The notes: generated from the sequence alone by a model not told the origin. 23,278 bases of DNA from Phycisphaerales bacterium UBA2396 (GCA_002343325.1 DDSG01000003.1:1-23278), one strand, 5' to 3'; counted from the stretch's first letter, positions 1-7,336 are shown. Program-made: numbers and translations.

Positions 1-1
1 G

Positions 2-1354
2 ATGACGTGCAAGAAGATCATCCGTGCGCAGACGATCGCCCAGATGGCGCGGCTGCCGCTGATCTATCTTGTCGATTCGGCGGGGGTCTTTCTGCCGCTG
101 CAGGAGGACGTCTTCCCGGACACGGACGACTTCGGGCGGATCTTCCGGAACAACGCGGTGATCTCGGCGGCGGGGATCCCGCAGATCGCGGCGATCATGG
201 GGTTCTGCGTGGCGGGCGGGGGGTATCTGCCGGTGCTGTGCGACACGCTGCTGATGACCGAGGGGAGCGGGCTGTATCTGGCGGGGCCGGCGCTGGTGAA
301 GGCGGCGATCGGGCAGGACGTGACGGACGAGGAACTCGGCGGGGCGGCGATGCACGCGAGCATCAGCGGGACGATCGACTTCAAGGAAAAGGACGACGAG
401 GCGTGCCTCACGCGGCTGCGGAGCCTGGTGGCCAAGTACGCGGGGAGCGCGGCCGAGCGCGGGGCGAGGGTGCGGAGCGCGACCGCCCGCGACGCGCAGG
501 ACGTGTACAGCATCTTCACCGACAAGCCCGGCTCGCAGTACGACGTGAAGGACCTGATCGCGTGCCTGGTGGACGTGCGGGCGGAGAAGAACGCGGAGGG
601 GCACGAGAGCCTCGCCCCCGACTTTGACGAGTACAAGGCCGAGTACGGGCAGAGCATCGTGTGCGGGTACGCGACGATCGGGGGGCACGCGGTGGGGATC
701 GTGGCGAACCAGAAAAAGCTCGTCCAGCGGACGATGGCGGGCGGCAAGGCCGGGCCCTCCAAGGCCGTGCAGATGCCGGGGGTGATCTACGACGACTCGG
801 CGGACAAGTCGGCGCGGTTCATCATGGACTGCAACCAGCGGAAGATTCCCATCATCTTCCTACACGACACCACCGGCTTCATGGTCGGCCGCGACAGCGA
901 GCAGGGCGGCATCATCCGCGCGGGGGCCAAGATGGTCAACGCGATGAGCAACTGCGTCGTTCCCAAGATCGTCGTGATCACCGGCGGCTCCTACGGCGCG
1001 GGCAACTACGCGATGTGCGGGCGGGCGTTCGACCCCTTCCTCTCCTTCGCGTGGCCCAGCGCCAAGTGCGCGGTGATGGGCGCCAATCAGGCCACCGGCG
1101 TGCTCACCACCATCGAAGAGGCGAGCCGGAAGCGCAAGGGCGAGACGATCGACCCCGAGACGCACAAGCAGATCTACAGCGCGATCCACGCCGGGTACAC
1201 CGAACAGGCCGACATCCGCCACGGCGCCGCCCGCGGCTGGGTCGACCGCCTGATCGAACCCCACAAGACCCGCGACGAGCTCATCCTCGCCCTCAACGCC
1301 GCCCAAGGCTGGGACTCCTCCCGCCCCTTCACCACCGGCATCCTCCAAACCTAA
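2..1354 (+). CDS. Acyl-CoA carboxylase carboxyltransferase (beta) subunit, methylcrotonyl-CoA carboxylase type; 5' end outside window
   Basis: This is the biotin-dependent carboxyltransferase subunit, which moves the carboxyl group from carboxybiotin to an acyl-CoA, most likely 3-methylcrotonyl-CoA in leucine breakdown. The visible 450 residues cover the end of the N-terminal crotonase-like subdomain (oxyanion-loop region FCVAGGGYLPVLCD) and all of the C-terminal one (TGFMVGRDSEQGG near base 880, GGSYGAGNYAMCGRAFDP from base 983). The family is usually about 530 residues. The methionine at base 2 aligns to an internal position just before KKIIRAQTIAQMARLP, so the true start lies upstream and this is not a real start codon. 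HMG-CoA lyase and hydratase genes downstream support the leucine role. Propionyl- or geranyl-CoA carboxylase beta cannot be excluded, and the biotin-carrying alpha subunit is not in the window. TAA stop at 1352-1354. Confidence 0.88.
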   Translation: MTCKKIIRAQTIAQMARLPLIYLVDSAGVFLPLQEDVFPDTDDFGRIFRNNAVISAAGIPQIAAIMGFCVAGGGYLPVLCDTLLMTEGSGLYLAGPALVKAAIGQDVTDEELGGAAMHASISGTIDFKEKDDEACLTRLRSLVAKYAGSAAERGARVRSATARDAQDVYSIFTDKPGSQYDVKDLIACLVDVRAEKNAEGHESLAPDFDEYKAEYGQSIVCGYATIGGHAVGIVANQKKLVQRTMAGGKAGPSKAVQMPGVIYDDSADKSARFIMDCNQRKIPIIFLHDTTGFMVGRDSEQGGIIRAGAKMVNAMSNCVVPKIVVITGGSYGAGNYAMCGRAFDPFLSFAWPSAKCAVMGANQATGVLTTIEEASRKRKGETIDPETHKQIYSAIHAGYTEQADIRHGAARGWVDRLIEPHKTRDELILALNAAQGWDSSRPFTTGILQT

Positions 1355-1692
1355 CCCCCCCACCCCCACCCCCAAGAAACAGCACCACACACCGACCATT
1401 GCACGAACATTGGTCCGGGCATGCATCGCATCAGGCCTGTTCTGTTCCGTGACAGGGCTCTTCTGCTCCGTGAAGGGGCTCATTTGCTCCGTGAAAGGGC
1501 TCTTCTGTTCCGTGACAGGCCGATTGTGCGCCTTTGCTGGACTGCTGTGGGGTCTTGGGGCGGGTGCGCAGGTTGTGCGTGGGGGCCCGGGGGAACCGAG
1601 GCACGGGTGGTCGGTATGACGGATACTGTGGGGCACCCCGGATGTCGGGGCGGGTTTCGGTGTGGATCGGCGTCTCTTTGAAGGAAGTGATC
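1355..1692. other. 338-bp intergenic region with tandem repeat, small hairpin and leader of the next gene
   Basis: This gap separates the carboxylase gene from the thioredoxin-fusion gene. It begins with a C-rich stretch (1354-1376) after the stop and shows no convincing T-tailed terminator. It holds four 21-bp tandem units (1437-1520), a possible -10 region (TATGAC at 1616-1621 or TACTGT at 1624-1629), and a small hairpin with arms CCCCG (1636-1640) and CGGGG (1646-1650). A good ribosome site, AAGGAAG (1681-1687), belongs to the next gene. I see no convincing gene here. Confidence 0.6.
1437..1520. repeat. Four 21-bp tandem repeats
   Basis: Units are 1437-1457, 1458-1478, 1479-1499 and 1500-1520, with consensus CTCTTCTGYTCCGTGAMRGG plus one base. 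The two outer units share an identical 17-mer (TTCTGTTCCGTGACAGG at 1440-1456 and 1503-1519). The two inner units carry TGCTCCGTGAA, giving an A-B-B-A arrangement. The outer units contain a short dyad, CTGT-tccgtg-ACAG. Because 21 is divisible by three, every open frame across it shows a heptapeptide repeat, so apparent coding here is not evidence of a protein. Confidence 0.9.
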
Positions 1693-3006
1693 ATGAGCAT
1701 CGTTCGCAAGGCGTGCATTCTGGCGGTGGCGATGGTTCCGGCGGCGTGGTCGCTGGCTCAGGACGCGGGGAAGCCCGCGGCGGCCGAGCCGGCGAAGGCC
1801 GAGCAGCCGGCGAACGGCAAGGCGGAGGAACGCCGGATCGAGCCGGCGGCGCAGAAAATGCTCGACGAGGCGAAGTCGGCGCTCAAGAAGGTGCGGGACA
1901 TTTCGTTCGGGCTTGTGCAGACGAGCCCGATGGGGGATTCGAAGGGGAGCATCACGCTGCTGCTGCCGGAGAAGCCGGGGATGGGCTTCCCGCTGAGCGT
2001 GTACCGGATCGGGACGGTGGACGGGGCGGGGAAGGCGACGAAGGAGTGGTCGTCGGACGGGAAGAAGATGTGGCTGGTGGATCACGGGGCGAAGAAAGTG
2101 CTGTCGATGGAGATCGGCGAGGGCACGATGCCGCCGGAGGACGTGTGGCCGATCCTGCCGCAGTGGGTCTTCGAGGGGATGTTCGAGAACCCGATGATGA
2201 AGACGGTGTCGGCGACGCTGGAGGGCGAGTCTGAGGTCGGCGGGGTGAAGTGCCGGGTGGTGAAGCAGGTGCAGGAGATGGAGATCCCCGGCGAGGAGGA
2301 GGGCGAGAAGCCCACGACGATGACGATGACAACGACGCGGCACCTGGGGGAGGACATGCTGCCCCGGAAGATCGAGTCGTCGATGAAGATGCCCGGGCTC
2401 GAGATGATGGGCGGGGAGATGAAGACGGTCTCGGAGATGAAGGACCTGAAGGCCAACGCTGGGCTCAAGGCGAGCGACATGGCCGCCAAGACGCCCGAGG
2501 GGTACGCGGAGGAGAAGGGGACGTACGAGTCGATGGGGATCCAGGACCCCGAGCAGTCGGCGCCCAAGCTCAAGGCGGAGGTGGGTCAGCCGGCGCTGGC
2601 CTTTGCGCTCAAGGATCCCAAGGGCAACGAGGTGACGCTGGAGAGCTTGAAGGGGCGTGTGGTGCTGCTGGACTTCTGGGCGACGTGGTGCGGGCCGTGC
2701 AAGGCGGCGATGCCGGCGATCCAGAAGCTGCACGAGAAGTACGCGGACAAGCCGGTGACGATCATCGGGGTCAACTGCTGGGAGCAGAAGGACGACGCGG
2801 CGATCAAGTACATGGAGAAGCAGAAGTTCACGTACACGCTGCTGCTCAAGGGCGATGATCTGGCGAAGGAGTACGGGATCTCCGGGATTCCGACGCTGAT
2901 CCTGATCGACAAGGAGGGGAAGGTGCTGCACACCGGCGTGGGCTTCGGCCCGGGCGAAGAGGAGCACCTGGCCGAGCTGATCGACAAGGAACTGTCGAAG
3001 AAGTGA
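1693..3006 (+). CDS. Exported LolA-like/thioredoxin-like fusion protein (TlpA-type)
   Basis: The gene encodes a 437-residue exported protein. The chosen ATG follows AAGGAAG at 1681-1687 and opens a typical Sec signal peptide (MSIVRKACILAVAMVPAAWS, cleavage near LAQ-DA). The open frame extends upstream to 1534, but that part looks non-coding. An Ala/Glu/Pro linker leads to a region (about residues 50-250) resembling outer-membrane lipoprotein-sorting (LolA/DUF2092-like) folds. Within it, residues 196-248 are unusually rich in Met, Glu and Thr. Residues 295-437 are a thioredoxin/TlpA domain with FWATWCGPC (Cys333 and Cys336) and the cis-proline motif GIPT. It probably acts as a periplasmic thiol reductase; the substrate is unknown. 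The N-terminal assignment is weaker than the C-terminal one. Confidence 0.85.
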   Translation: MSIVRKACILAVAMVPAAWSLAQDAGKPAAAEPAKAEQPANGKAEERRIEPAAQKMLDEAKSALKKVRDISFGLVQTSPMGDSKGSITLLLPEKPGMGFPLSVYRIGTVDGAGKATKEWSSDGKKMWLVDHGAKKVLSMEIGEGTMPPEDVWPILPQWVFEGMFENPMMKTVSATLEGESEVGGVKCRVVKQVQEMEIPGEEEGEKPTTMTMTTTRHLGEDMLPRKIESSMKMPGLEMMGGEMKTVSEMKDLKANAGLKASDMAAKTPEGYAEEKGTYESMGIQDPEQSAPKLKAEVGQPALAFALKDPKGNEVTLESLKGRVVLLDFWATWCGPCKAAMPAIQKLHEKYADKPVTIIGVNCWEQKDDAAIKYMEKQKFTYTLLLKGDDLAKEYGISGIPTLILIDKEGKVLHTGVGFGPGEEEHLAELIDKELSKK

Positions 3007-3034
3007 TCGGGCCGATGAAAGCTTGAATCATCCC

Positions 3035-3058
3035 GGGGGGCGGCGAAAGCTGCCCCCC
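3035..3058 (+). terminator. Strong GNRA-loop hairpin after the thioredoxin-fusion gene
   Basis: GGGGGGCGGC (3035-3044) pairs with GCTGCCCCCC (3049-3058) through ten pairs, one of them G-U, closed by a GAAA tetraloop (3045-3048). It starts 28 bases after the stop at 3006. It is followed by GTGCTTT rather than a long T run, so it may terminate imperfectly or protect the upstream mRNA 3' end. Confidence 0.6.
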
Positions 3059-3093
3059 GTGCTTTGGTGAGACGGCCCATCAGGAGACGCGGC

Positions 3094-3846
3094 ATGAACA
3101 TCACGCGACGGCGAGGAGTCCTGGCATGCATGATCGGCGCGGTGGCGGCCGTGCTGGCGGCCGTGGTGGGCGCGTGCGCGGCCGGGGGAGGGAGAGGGGA
3201 TCGCTTCGGCGGTTCTGAGGCCGGCTTTACGTTCGTGCTGCTCAAGACCGGCCCGACGAGCGCCGAGAAGTCGGCGACGGAACGTCAGGAGATCTTCCGC
3301 GGGCATATGGCGAACATGAAGAGGCTCGCGGACGATGGCGAGCTGATCATCGCGGGCCCGTTCAACGCGCCGGCGGATCGTTCGTGGCGCGGGCTGTTCG
3401 TGATGGACGAGGAGGACCCCGCGAAGGCTCTGGAGATCGCGGCGACGGATCCGGGGGTCGTCTCCGGTGTCTTTGTGCTCGAGGCCAGGCCGATGCGGTC
3501 GTCGGCGGGGTTGCGGGAGTCGCTGTCGCTCGAGAAGGCGCTGCAGGCGAGGGTGGCGGCGACGCCGGCGGGACAGGCGGCCCCGCGGGCGCTGAGGCCT
3601 TATGTGATTGTCACGACGTCGGACGCGTCTGCGGCGCGGGCGGCGATCGCGTACCTGGGCGTGCCGGTGGTGTGGTGGGGTGAATTCGCGGACGAGGCCG
3701 GCGGGGGCGTGTTCGTGCTCGACGCGGAGAAGGCCGAGGACGTGCGGGCCCGCGGGGGCGAGGCGTTCCCCGGGGTCATCGACGGGTGGTTCAGCACGTC
3801 GGCTCTGGAGGGGCTGCCCACGAGGGAACCGACGGCGATACGCTAG
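3094..3846 (+). CDS. Exported two-domain YCII-like (dimeric alpha-beta barrel) protein, possible lipoprotein
   Basis: The product is 250 residues. The ATG at 3094 has AGGAG at 3082-3086; an earlier in-frame TTG at 3064 lacks support. The N-terminus (MNITRRRGVLACMIGAV) is a basic then hydrophobic export signal ending VVGAC, a plausible though non-ideal lipobox. The first domain (about residues 45-130) reads like a YCII-related ferredoxin-fold domain: FTFVLLKTG, then HMANMKRLADDGELIIAGPF, then GLFVMDEEDPAKALEIAATDP, a frequent YCII pattern. The second half (about 170-240) starts RPYVIVTTSDASAARAAI and looks like a degenerate second copy. YCII domains are small-molecule-binding or lyase-like folds of mostly unknown function, so no reaction is proposed. 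It lies between two catabolic genes but is probably unrelated to them. The stop codon overlaps the promoter-like box of the next gene. Confidence 0.72.
   Translation: MNITRRRGVLACMIGAVAAVLAAVVGACAAGGGRGDRFGGSEAGFTFVLLKTGPTSAEKSATERQEIFRGHMANMKRLADDGELIIAGPFNAPADRSWRGLFVMDEEDPAKALEIAATDPGVVSGVFVLEARPMRSSAGLRESLSLEKALQARVAATPAGQAAPRALRPYVIVTTSDASAARAAIAYLGVPVVWWGEFADEAGGGVFVLDAEKAEDVRARGGEAFPGVIDGWFSTSALEGLPTREPTAIR
3839..3844 (+). promoter_or_regulatory. -10-like box TACGCT before HMG-CoA lyase
   Basis: TACGCT lies eight bases before the ATG at 3853 and overlaps the last codons of the upstream gene. There is no Shine-Dalgarno for that ATG. This placement predicts a transcript starting at or within a few bases of the start codon. 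No clear -35 is visible. An identical box precedes the start at 19277. Confidence 0.4.
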
Positions 3847-3852
3847 CGGGTC

Positions 3853-4770
3853 ATGGAGCGTGTGCGCATCACCGACGTCTCGCCGAGGGACGGCCTGCAG
3901 AACGAGGCCGGGGTCATCGCCACGGCGGACAAGGTGCGTCTGGTGGACCTGCTGTCGGCGAGCGGCGTGGACGAGGTTGAGGTGACGAGCTTTGTGAGCC
4001 CCAAGTGGGTCCCGCAGTTGGGCGATGCGGCCGAGGTGCTGTCGAAGGCGGCAGCGCCGCCGACGGGGGTGGTCTTTTCAGCGCTGGTGCCCAACGAGAA
4101 GGGGCTCGAGGGCGCGCTGTCGGTGAACGCCGCGAGGCCCGGGCTGGTGGGCAAGGTGTCGGTGTTCACGGCGGCGAGCGAGACGTTTGCGCGGAAGAAC
4201 ACCAACGCGAGCATCGCGGAAACGATCGAGCGGTTCGTGCCGGTGGTCACGCGGGCGCACGAGGCGGGTCTTCGCGTGCGCGGGTACGTGTCGTGCGTGG
4301 TGGCGTGCCCGTTCGAAGGGGCGATCGCTCCGGAGCGGGTGGCGTGGGTGAGCGGACGGCTGCTGGAGATCGGGGTGGACGAGATTGATCTTGGTGACAC
4401 GATCGGCGCGGGGACGCCCGGGACGATCCGGGAAATGCTGGACGCGGTGCTGTCGGCGTGCCCGACCCTTGAGCGCGGCGGTGCCGAGACGCTCACGCTG
4501 CACCTGCACGACACGTTCGGGCGTGCGGCGGGGTGCGTGGTGGAGGCGCTCCGCGCGGGTGTTCGCTCGTTCGACGGGTCGGCCGGGGGGCTGGGCGGGT
4601 GCCCTTACGCGAGCGTGGAGGGTCGGCGTGCGCCGGGGAACATCGACACGGAGCTGCTTGTGCGGACGATCCACGCGGAGGGGTATCGCACGGGGGTTGA
4701 TCTCGGGCGGCTCGCGGGGGCGGGCGCGATGGCGCGTGAGATGGTCGCGCGGGCGAAGGGGTCGGCATGA
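3853..4770 (+). CDS. mvaB: Hydroxymethylglutaryl-CoA lyase
   Basis: This enzyme cleaves 3-hydroxy-3-methylglutaryl-CoA to acetyl-CoA and acetoacetate, the last step of leucine degradation. The 305-residue length is typical for the DRE-TIM metallolyase family. The N-terminal motif TDVSPRDGLQNE carries the catalytic Arg12 and metal-ligand Asp13. HLHDTFG supplies His217 and His219, and the signature GLGGCPYA supplies the reactive-loop Cys250. VTSFVSPKWVPQLGDA and GDTIGAGTP are further family landmarks. The start is ATG at 3853, with a TACGCT box and no ribosome site, so it may be leaderless. The stop TGA overlaps the next gene's ATG by four bases (ATGA), implying translational coupling to the hydratase. 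A homologue acting on another 3-hydroxyacyl-CoA is possible but less likely. Confidence 0.93.
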   Translation: MERVRITDVSPRDGLQNEAGVIATADKVRLVDLLSASGVDEVEVTSFVSPKWVPQLGDAAEVLSKAAAPPTGVVFSALVPNEKGLEGALSVNAARPGLVGKVSVFTAASETFARKNTNASIAETIERFVPVVTRAHEAGLRVRGYVSCVVACPFEGAIAPERVAWVSGRLLEIGVDEIDLGDTIGAGTPGTIREMLDAVLSACPTLERGGAETLTLHLHDTFGRAAGCVVEALRAGVRSFDGSAGGLGGCPYASVEGRRAPGNIDTELLVRTIHAEGYRTGVDLGRLAGAGAMAREMVARAKGSA

Positions 4771-5516
4771 TCCGCGTGGAGCTGAATGGCGCGGTGGCGA
4801 GCGTGATACTCGACCGGCCCGAGAAGCGGAACGCGCTGACGCCGGAGATGCTGGCGAGCCTGATCTCCGGGGTGTCGCAGGTGCGGGCGACGGCGGCACG
4901 GGTGATCGTGCTGCGGGGCGAGGGGAGCGTGTTCTGCGCCGGGTTTGATCTGACGCTGTGCCAGGGGCACCCCGATGGGTCGGTGATGCGTTCGCTGCTG
5001 TCGGGGCTTTCGGAGGCGATCGAGGCCCTTCGATCCCAGCCCAGACCGGTGGTCATCGCGGCGCACGGGGCGGCGGTGGCGGGCGGGTGCGCACTGCTCG
5101 GGGCGGGCGATGTGGTCGTGACCAACGATGAGGCGAGGCTCGGGTATCCGGTGGTGAGGCTCGGTGTGTCGCCCGCGGTGTCGGCGCCGTTCCTGAGGCT
5201 TCGGACGGGGGACGGTGCGGCACGCGAGCGGCTGCTGGACCCGTCGGTGATCAGCGGGAAAGAGGCGGCGAGGATCGGGCTTGTGTCGAAGAGCGTCGCG
5301 ACGGCCGGCGAGGTTGCGGCGTTGGCGATGGAAGAGGCGCGGTCGATGGCGGCCAAGCCCCCCACTGCCATCGCGGCAACGCGCGGCCTGATCGAGGAGA
5401 TCGAGGGCGCGAGGGATCGGGCGTGGCGGGCGTTGGGTGTGTCGCTGTCGCTGACGGGGAAAGACGAGGAGCGGCGGCTGCTGCCTGCGGTGTGGGAAAC
5501 AGGTCGGGGCCGCTGA
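4767..5516 (+). CDS. Enoyl-CoA hydratase/isomerase family protein lacking both canonical catalytic glutamates
   Basis: This is a 249-residue crotonase-fold protein. The N-terminal landmarks LDRPEKRNALTPEML and FCAGFDL and the oxyanion-loop HGAAVAGGC are present. The two glutamates that activate water in classical hydratases are replaced: Ala109 in GGCALLGAGD and Val129 in GYPVVRLGVSPAV. The SPAV segment resembles that of the next gene and of methylglutaconyl-CoA hydratase (LiuC-like) proteins, so the two neighbours probably arose by duplication. Its ATG overlaps the HMG-CoA lyase stop by four bases. It may catalyse another crotonase-type reaction, or be a non-catalytic partner of the following hydratase. 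Family assignment is secure and the reaction is not. Confidence 0.85.
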   Translation: MIRVELNGAVASVILDRPEKRNALTPEMLASLISGVSQVRATAARVIVLRGEGSVFCAGFDLTLCQGHPDGSVMRSLLSGLSEAIEALRSQPRPVVIAAHGAAVAGGCALLGAGDVVVTNDEARLGYPVVRLGVSPAVSAPFLRLRTGDGAARERLLDPSVISGKEAARIGLVSKSVATAGEVAALAMEEARSMAAKPPTAIAATRGLIEEIEGARDRAWRALGVSLSLTGKDEERRLLPAVWETGRGR

Positions 5517-5538
5517 TTGCACGGAAAGGACTGATGGG

Positions 5539-6285
5539 ATGTCGCTGGCGGAACTGGAGTATTCGGGACGGATCGCGCGGCTGACGCTGAATCGGGCGGA
5601 GGCCCGCAACGCGCTGTCGGTGGAGCTGCTGAAGGACCTGCGCGCGCGGACGGAGGAGCTGGCTGGGCGGAGCGACGTGTCGGTGGTGGTGATGACGGGG
5701 GCGGGCAAGTCGTTCTGCGCGGGGATGGATTTGAAGGCGGTGCTGGGCAATCACGAACTGGCGTTGTCGCTTTTGACGTCGCTGGCGGAGTTGACACACG
5801 CGTTGCGGATGCTGCCACAGGTGCTGGTGGCGCGTGTGAACGGTGCGGCGATCGGGGGCGGGTGCGGGCTGACGACGGTGTGCGACTTTGCGATCACGCA
5901 CGCGGACAGCAAGATGGGCTTTCCGGAGGTTGATCTGGGGGTGTGCCCGGCGGTGGTCGCGCCGTGGCTGGTCCGCCGTCTGGGCGCGGGGCGTGCGCGG
6001 ATGGTGCTGCTGCGCGGGGGGCTGATGACGGGGCGGGAGGCGTTTGAGCTGGGGCTGGTTTCGGGCGTGGTTGAGTCGTTGTCGGGGCTTGATGCGGCGG
6101 TGGACGAGTTGGCGGGCCGTCTGGCGCAGGGTGGGCCCGATGCGCTGCGGGCGACCAAGGGTCTGCTCAACGAGCTGGATGGTTCGGCGGATCTGGCGTT
6201 GCTGAGGCGGGCAGCGGCGCTGTCAGCGGATGTGCTGCGGACGCCTGATGCGCAGGAGCGTTTGCGTGCCAAGATGGGGGGTTGA
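5539..6285 (+). CDS. Enoyl-CoA hydratase/isomerase family protein, methylglutaconyl-CoA hydratase-like
   Basis: A 248-residue crotonase-fold enzyme that probably hydrates an enoyl-CoA. Context favours 3-methylglutaconyl-CoA to HMG-CoA, the step between the carboxylase and the lyase. Landmarks are LNRAEARNALS, FCAGMDLKAV and the oxyanion loop VNGAAIGGGCGL. The first classical glutamate position is Gly110 and the second is Glu130 (GFPEVDLG). This Gly/Glu pattern followed by CPAVVAPWLVRRLG resembles LiuC-type proteins as I recall them, not classical crotonase. The ATG at 5539 is 22 bases after the preceding stop and is served by GGAAAGGA (5523-5530). It most likely belongs to the same operon as the lyase and previous paralogue. 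Confidence 0.87.
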   Translation: MSLAELEYSGRIARLTLNRAEARNALSVELLKDLRARTEELAGRSDVSVVVMTGAGKSFCAGMDLKAVLGNHELALSLLTSLAELTHALRMLPQVLVARVNGAAIGGGCGLTTVCDFAITHADSKMGFPEVDLGVCPAVVAPWLVRRLGAGRARMVLLRGGLMTGREAFELGLVSGVVESLSGLDAAVDELAGRLAQGGPDALRATKGLLNELDGSADLALLRRAAALSADVLRTPDAQERLRAKMGG

Positions 6286-6310
6286 CGGTGTGTGTCGGGG
6301 GGCCTGATTC

Positions 6311-6324
6311 GACCGGATCCGGTC
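6311..6324. promoter_or_regulatory. 14-bp perfect palindrome, possible operator
   Basis: GACCGGATCCGGTC is a perfect inverted repeat, in the 82-bp gap between the second and third hydratase genes and 32 bases upstream of the TAGACT box. TTC (6308-6310) and GAA (6327-6329) extend it imperfectly. Position suggests a regulator-binding site, but no regulator is known from the sequence. Confidence 0.3.
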
Positions 6325-6356
6325 CTGAAGAAGGGGACGGCGGGGGGTGTGGCGCG

Positions 6357-6362
6357 TAGACT
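6357..6362 (+). promoter_or_regulatory. -10-like box TAGACT before third hydratase gene
   Basis: TAGACT lies five bases before the ATG at 6368. The only purine-rich stretch, GGAG at 6363-6366, is one base from the ATG and too close to act as a ribosome site. A start of transcription on or next to the ATG is therefore predicted. No -35 is recognisable. Confidence 0.4.
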
Positions 6363-6367
6363 GGAGC

Positions 6368-7267
6368 ATGACCGACGCGACGATCTCGCCGCTTCCGATG
6401 ACGACCGAGAACCAGGGCCCCTTCGCCGGGGTGGTGACGGTCACGCTTGAGCAGCCCGGGCGGCCGGTGGTGGTGCTCGATCATGAGCTGATCAGGCGTC
6501 TTGAGGCGGCCCTGCTGGCGGTGCCCAGGGACGCCCGGGGGCTGGTGCTGGCGTCGGCGAGCGAGCGGGCGTTTGTGGCCGGGGCGGACCTGAAGACGAT
6601 TCAGGAGTGGAGCGACGATCAACTGCATCGGTACCTCGCCTATGGGTCGAAGGTGTTTGGGATGCTGTGCGCGATGCCATTCCCGACGGCGGCGGCGATC
6701 AACGGGGCGGTGCTTGGGGGCGGCATGGAACTGGCGATGCACTGCGACGGGCTGGTGGCGGCGCCGAGCGCGAGCGGGAAGCCGTACCCGGTGGGGCTGC
6801 CCGAGGCCGGCTTGTCGATCTGTCCGGGGTGGGGCGGGACGAACCTGCTTCCCGCGCGGATGGAGCCGGGTGAGGGGATCCGTCGGACGGCGGAAGGCAA
6901 GCCGATGAACTTTGAAGAGGCGAAGGCGGCGGGCGTCTTTGACGCGGTGGCCGCGAGCCCGGGCGAGTTGTTGGCGACGGCGAAGGGGTGGGTCCTGAGC
7001 CGTGCGGCCACGCTCCCGCGTCGTGATGGTGCGCCGCTGCGGTGGATCGGGCGGGGGGACCGGGCGGCGTCGACGCTGCGTGCGCTGGATGGCGTGCGGG
7101 CGACGTTGCCCGCGACGGGCTCGGCGGCTGCGGTGGCGATGGCGGTGGACGACGGGCTGAGCAAGGGGTGGAACGAAGCATTGCGGACGGAGCAGCGGGA
7201 GTTGGTGCGTCTGCGGAACACGAACGAGGGCAAGGCGGCGATCGCCGCGTTCTTTGCGAAGAAGTGA
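6368..7267 (+). CDS. Enoyl-CoA hydratase (classical, FadB/FadJ N-domain-like)
   Basis: A 299-residue crotonase-family enzyme, longer than its two neighbours. Unlike them it keeps both catalytic glutamates: Glu121 in AINGAVLGGGMELAMHCD and Glu146 in VGLPEAGLSICPGWGGT. AFVAGADLKTI forms the CoA-binding stretch. The LPEAGL...PGWGGT pattern resembles the hydratase domain of bifunctional FadB/FadJ proteins. A C-terminal extension of about 100 residues (RDGAPLRWIG to the end) takes the place of a dehydrogenase domain. The ATG at 6368 is preferred over the upstream GTG at 6347 because a TAGACT box sits just before it. It probably hydrates trans-2-enoyl-CoA in beta-oxidation together with the acyl-CoA dehydrogenase 69 bases downstream. 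Confidence 0.88.
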   Translation: MTDATISPLPMTTENQGPFAGVVTVTLEQPGRPVVVLDHELIRRLEAALLAVPRDARGLVLASASERAFVAGADLKTIQEWSDDQLHRYLAYGSKVFGMLCAMPFPTAAAINGAVLGGGMELAMHCDGLVAAPSASGKPYPVGLPEAGLSICPGWGGTNLLPARMEPGEGIRRTAEGKPMNFEEAKAAGVFDAVAASPGELLATAKGWVLSRAATLPRRDGAPLRWIGRGDRAASTLRALDGVRATLPATGSAAAVAMAVDDGLSKGWNEALRTEQRELVRLRNTNEGKAAIAAFFAKK

Positions 7268-7283
7268 GCACAACGGGCGTTCG

Positions 7284-7303
7284 GCGGCTCTCACGGGAGC
7301 CGC
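7284..7303 (+). other. Intergenic hairpin between hydratase and acyl-CoA dehydrogenase genes
   Basis: GCGGCTC (7284-7290) pairs perfectly with GAGCCGC (7297-7303) across a six-base loop. It begins 17 bases after the hydratase stop, has no T run, and lies upstream of the GGAAAGGA ribosome site of the next gene. It could stabilise or separate the two messages. A functional terminator is not evident. Confidence 0.4.
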
Positions 7304-7336
7304 GGGCGACCCGACAACGTTGGAAAGGACCGAGCC

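Noticed and set aside
1437..1520. Possible CRISPR array
   Set aside because: Units are directly abutting with no spacers and are only 21 bp.
1410..1619. Small open frame with heptapeptide repeats (CSVTGLF-like)
   Set aside because: The 21-bp DNA repeat forces a heptapeptide in every open frame; no ribosome site or export signal supports translation.
1480..2967. 495-residue minus-strand open frame
   Set aside because: Antisense shadow of the thioredoxin-fusion gene; composition dominated by Arg, Leu and His with no motif.
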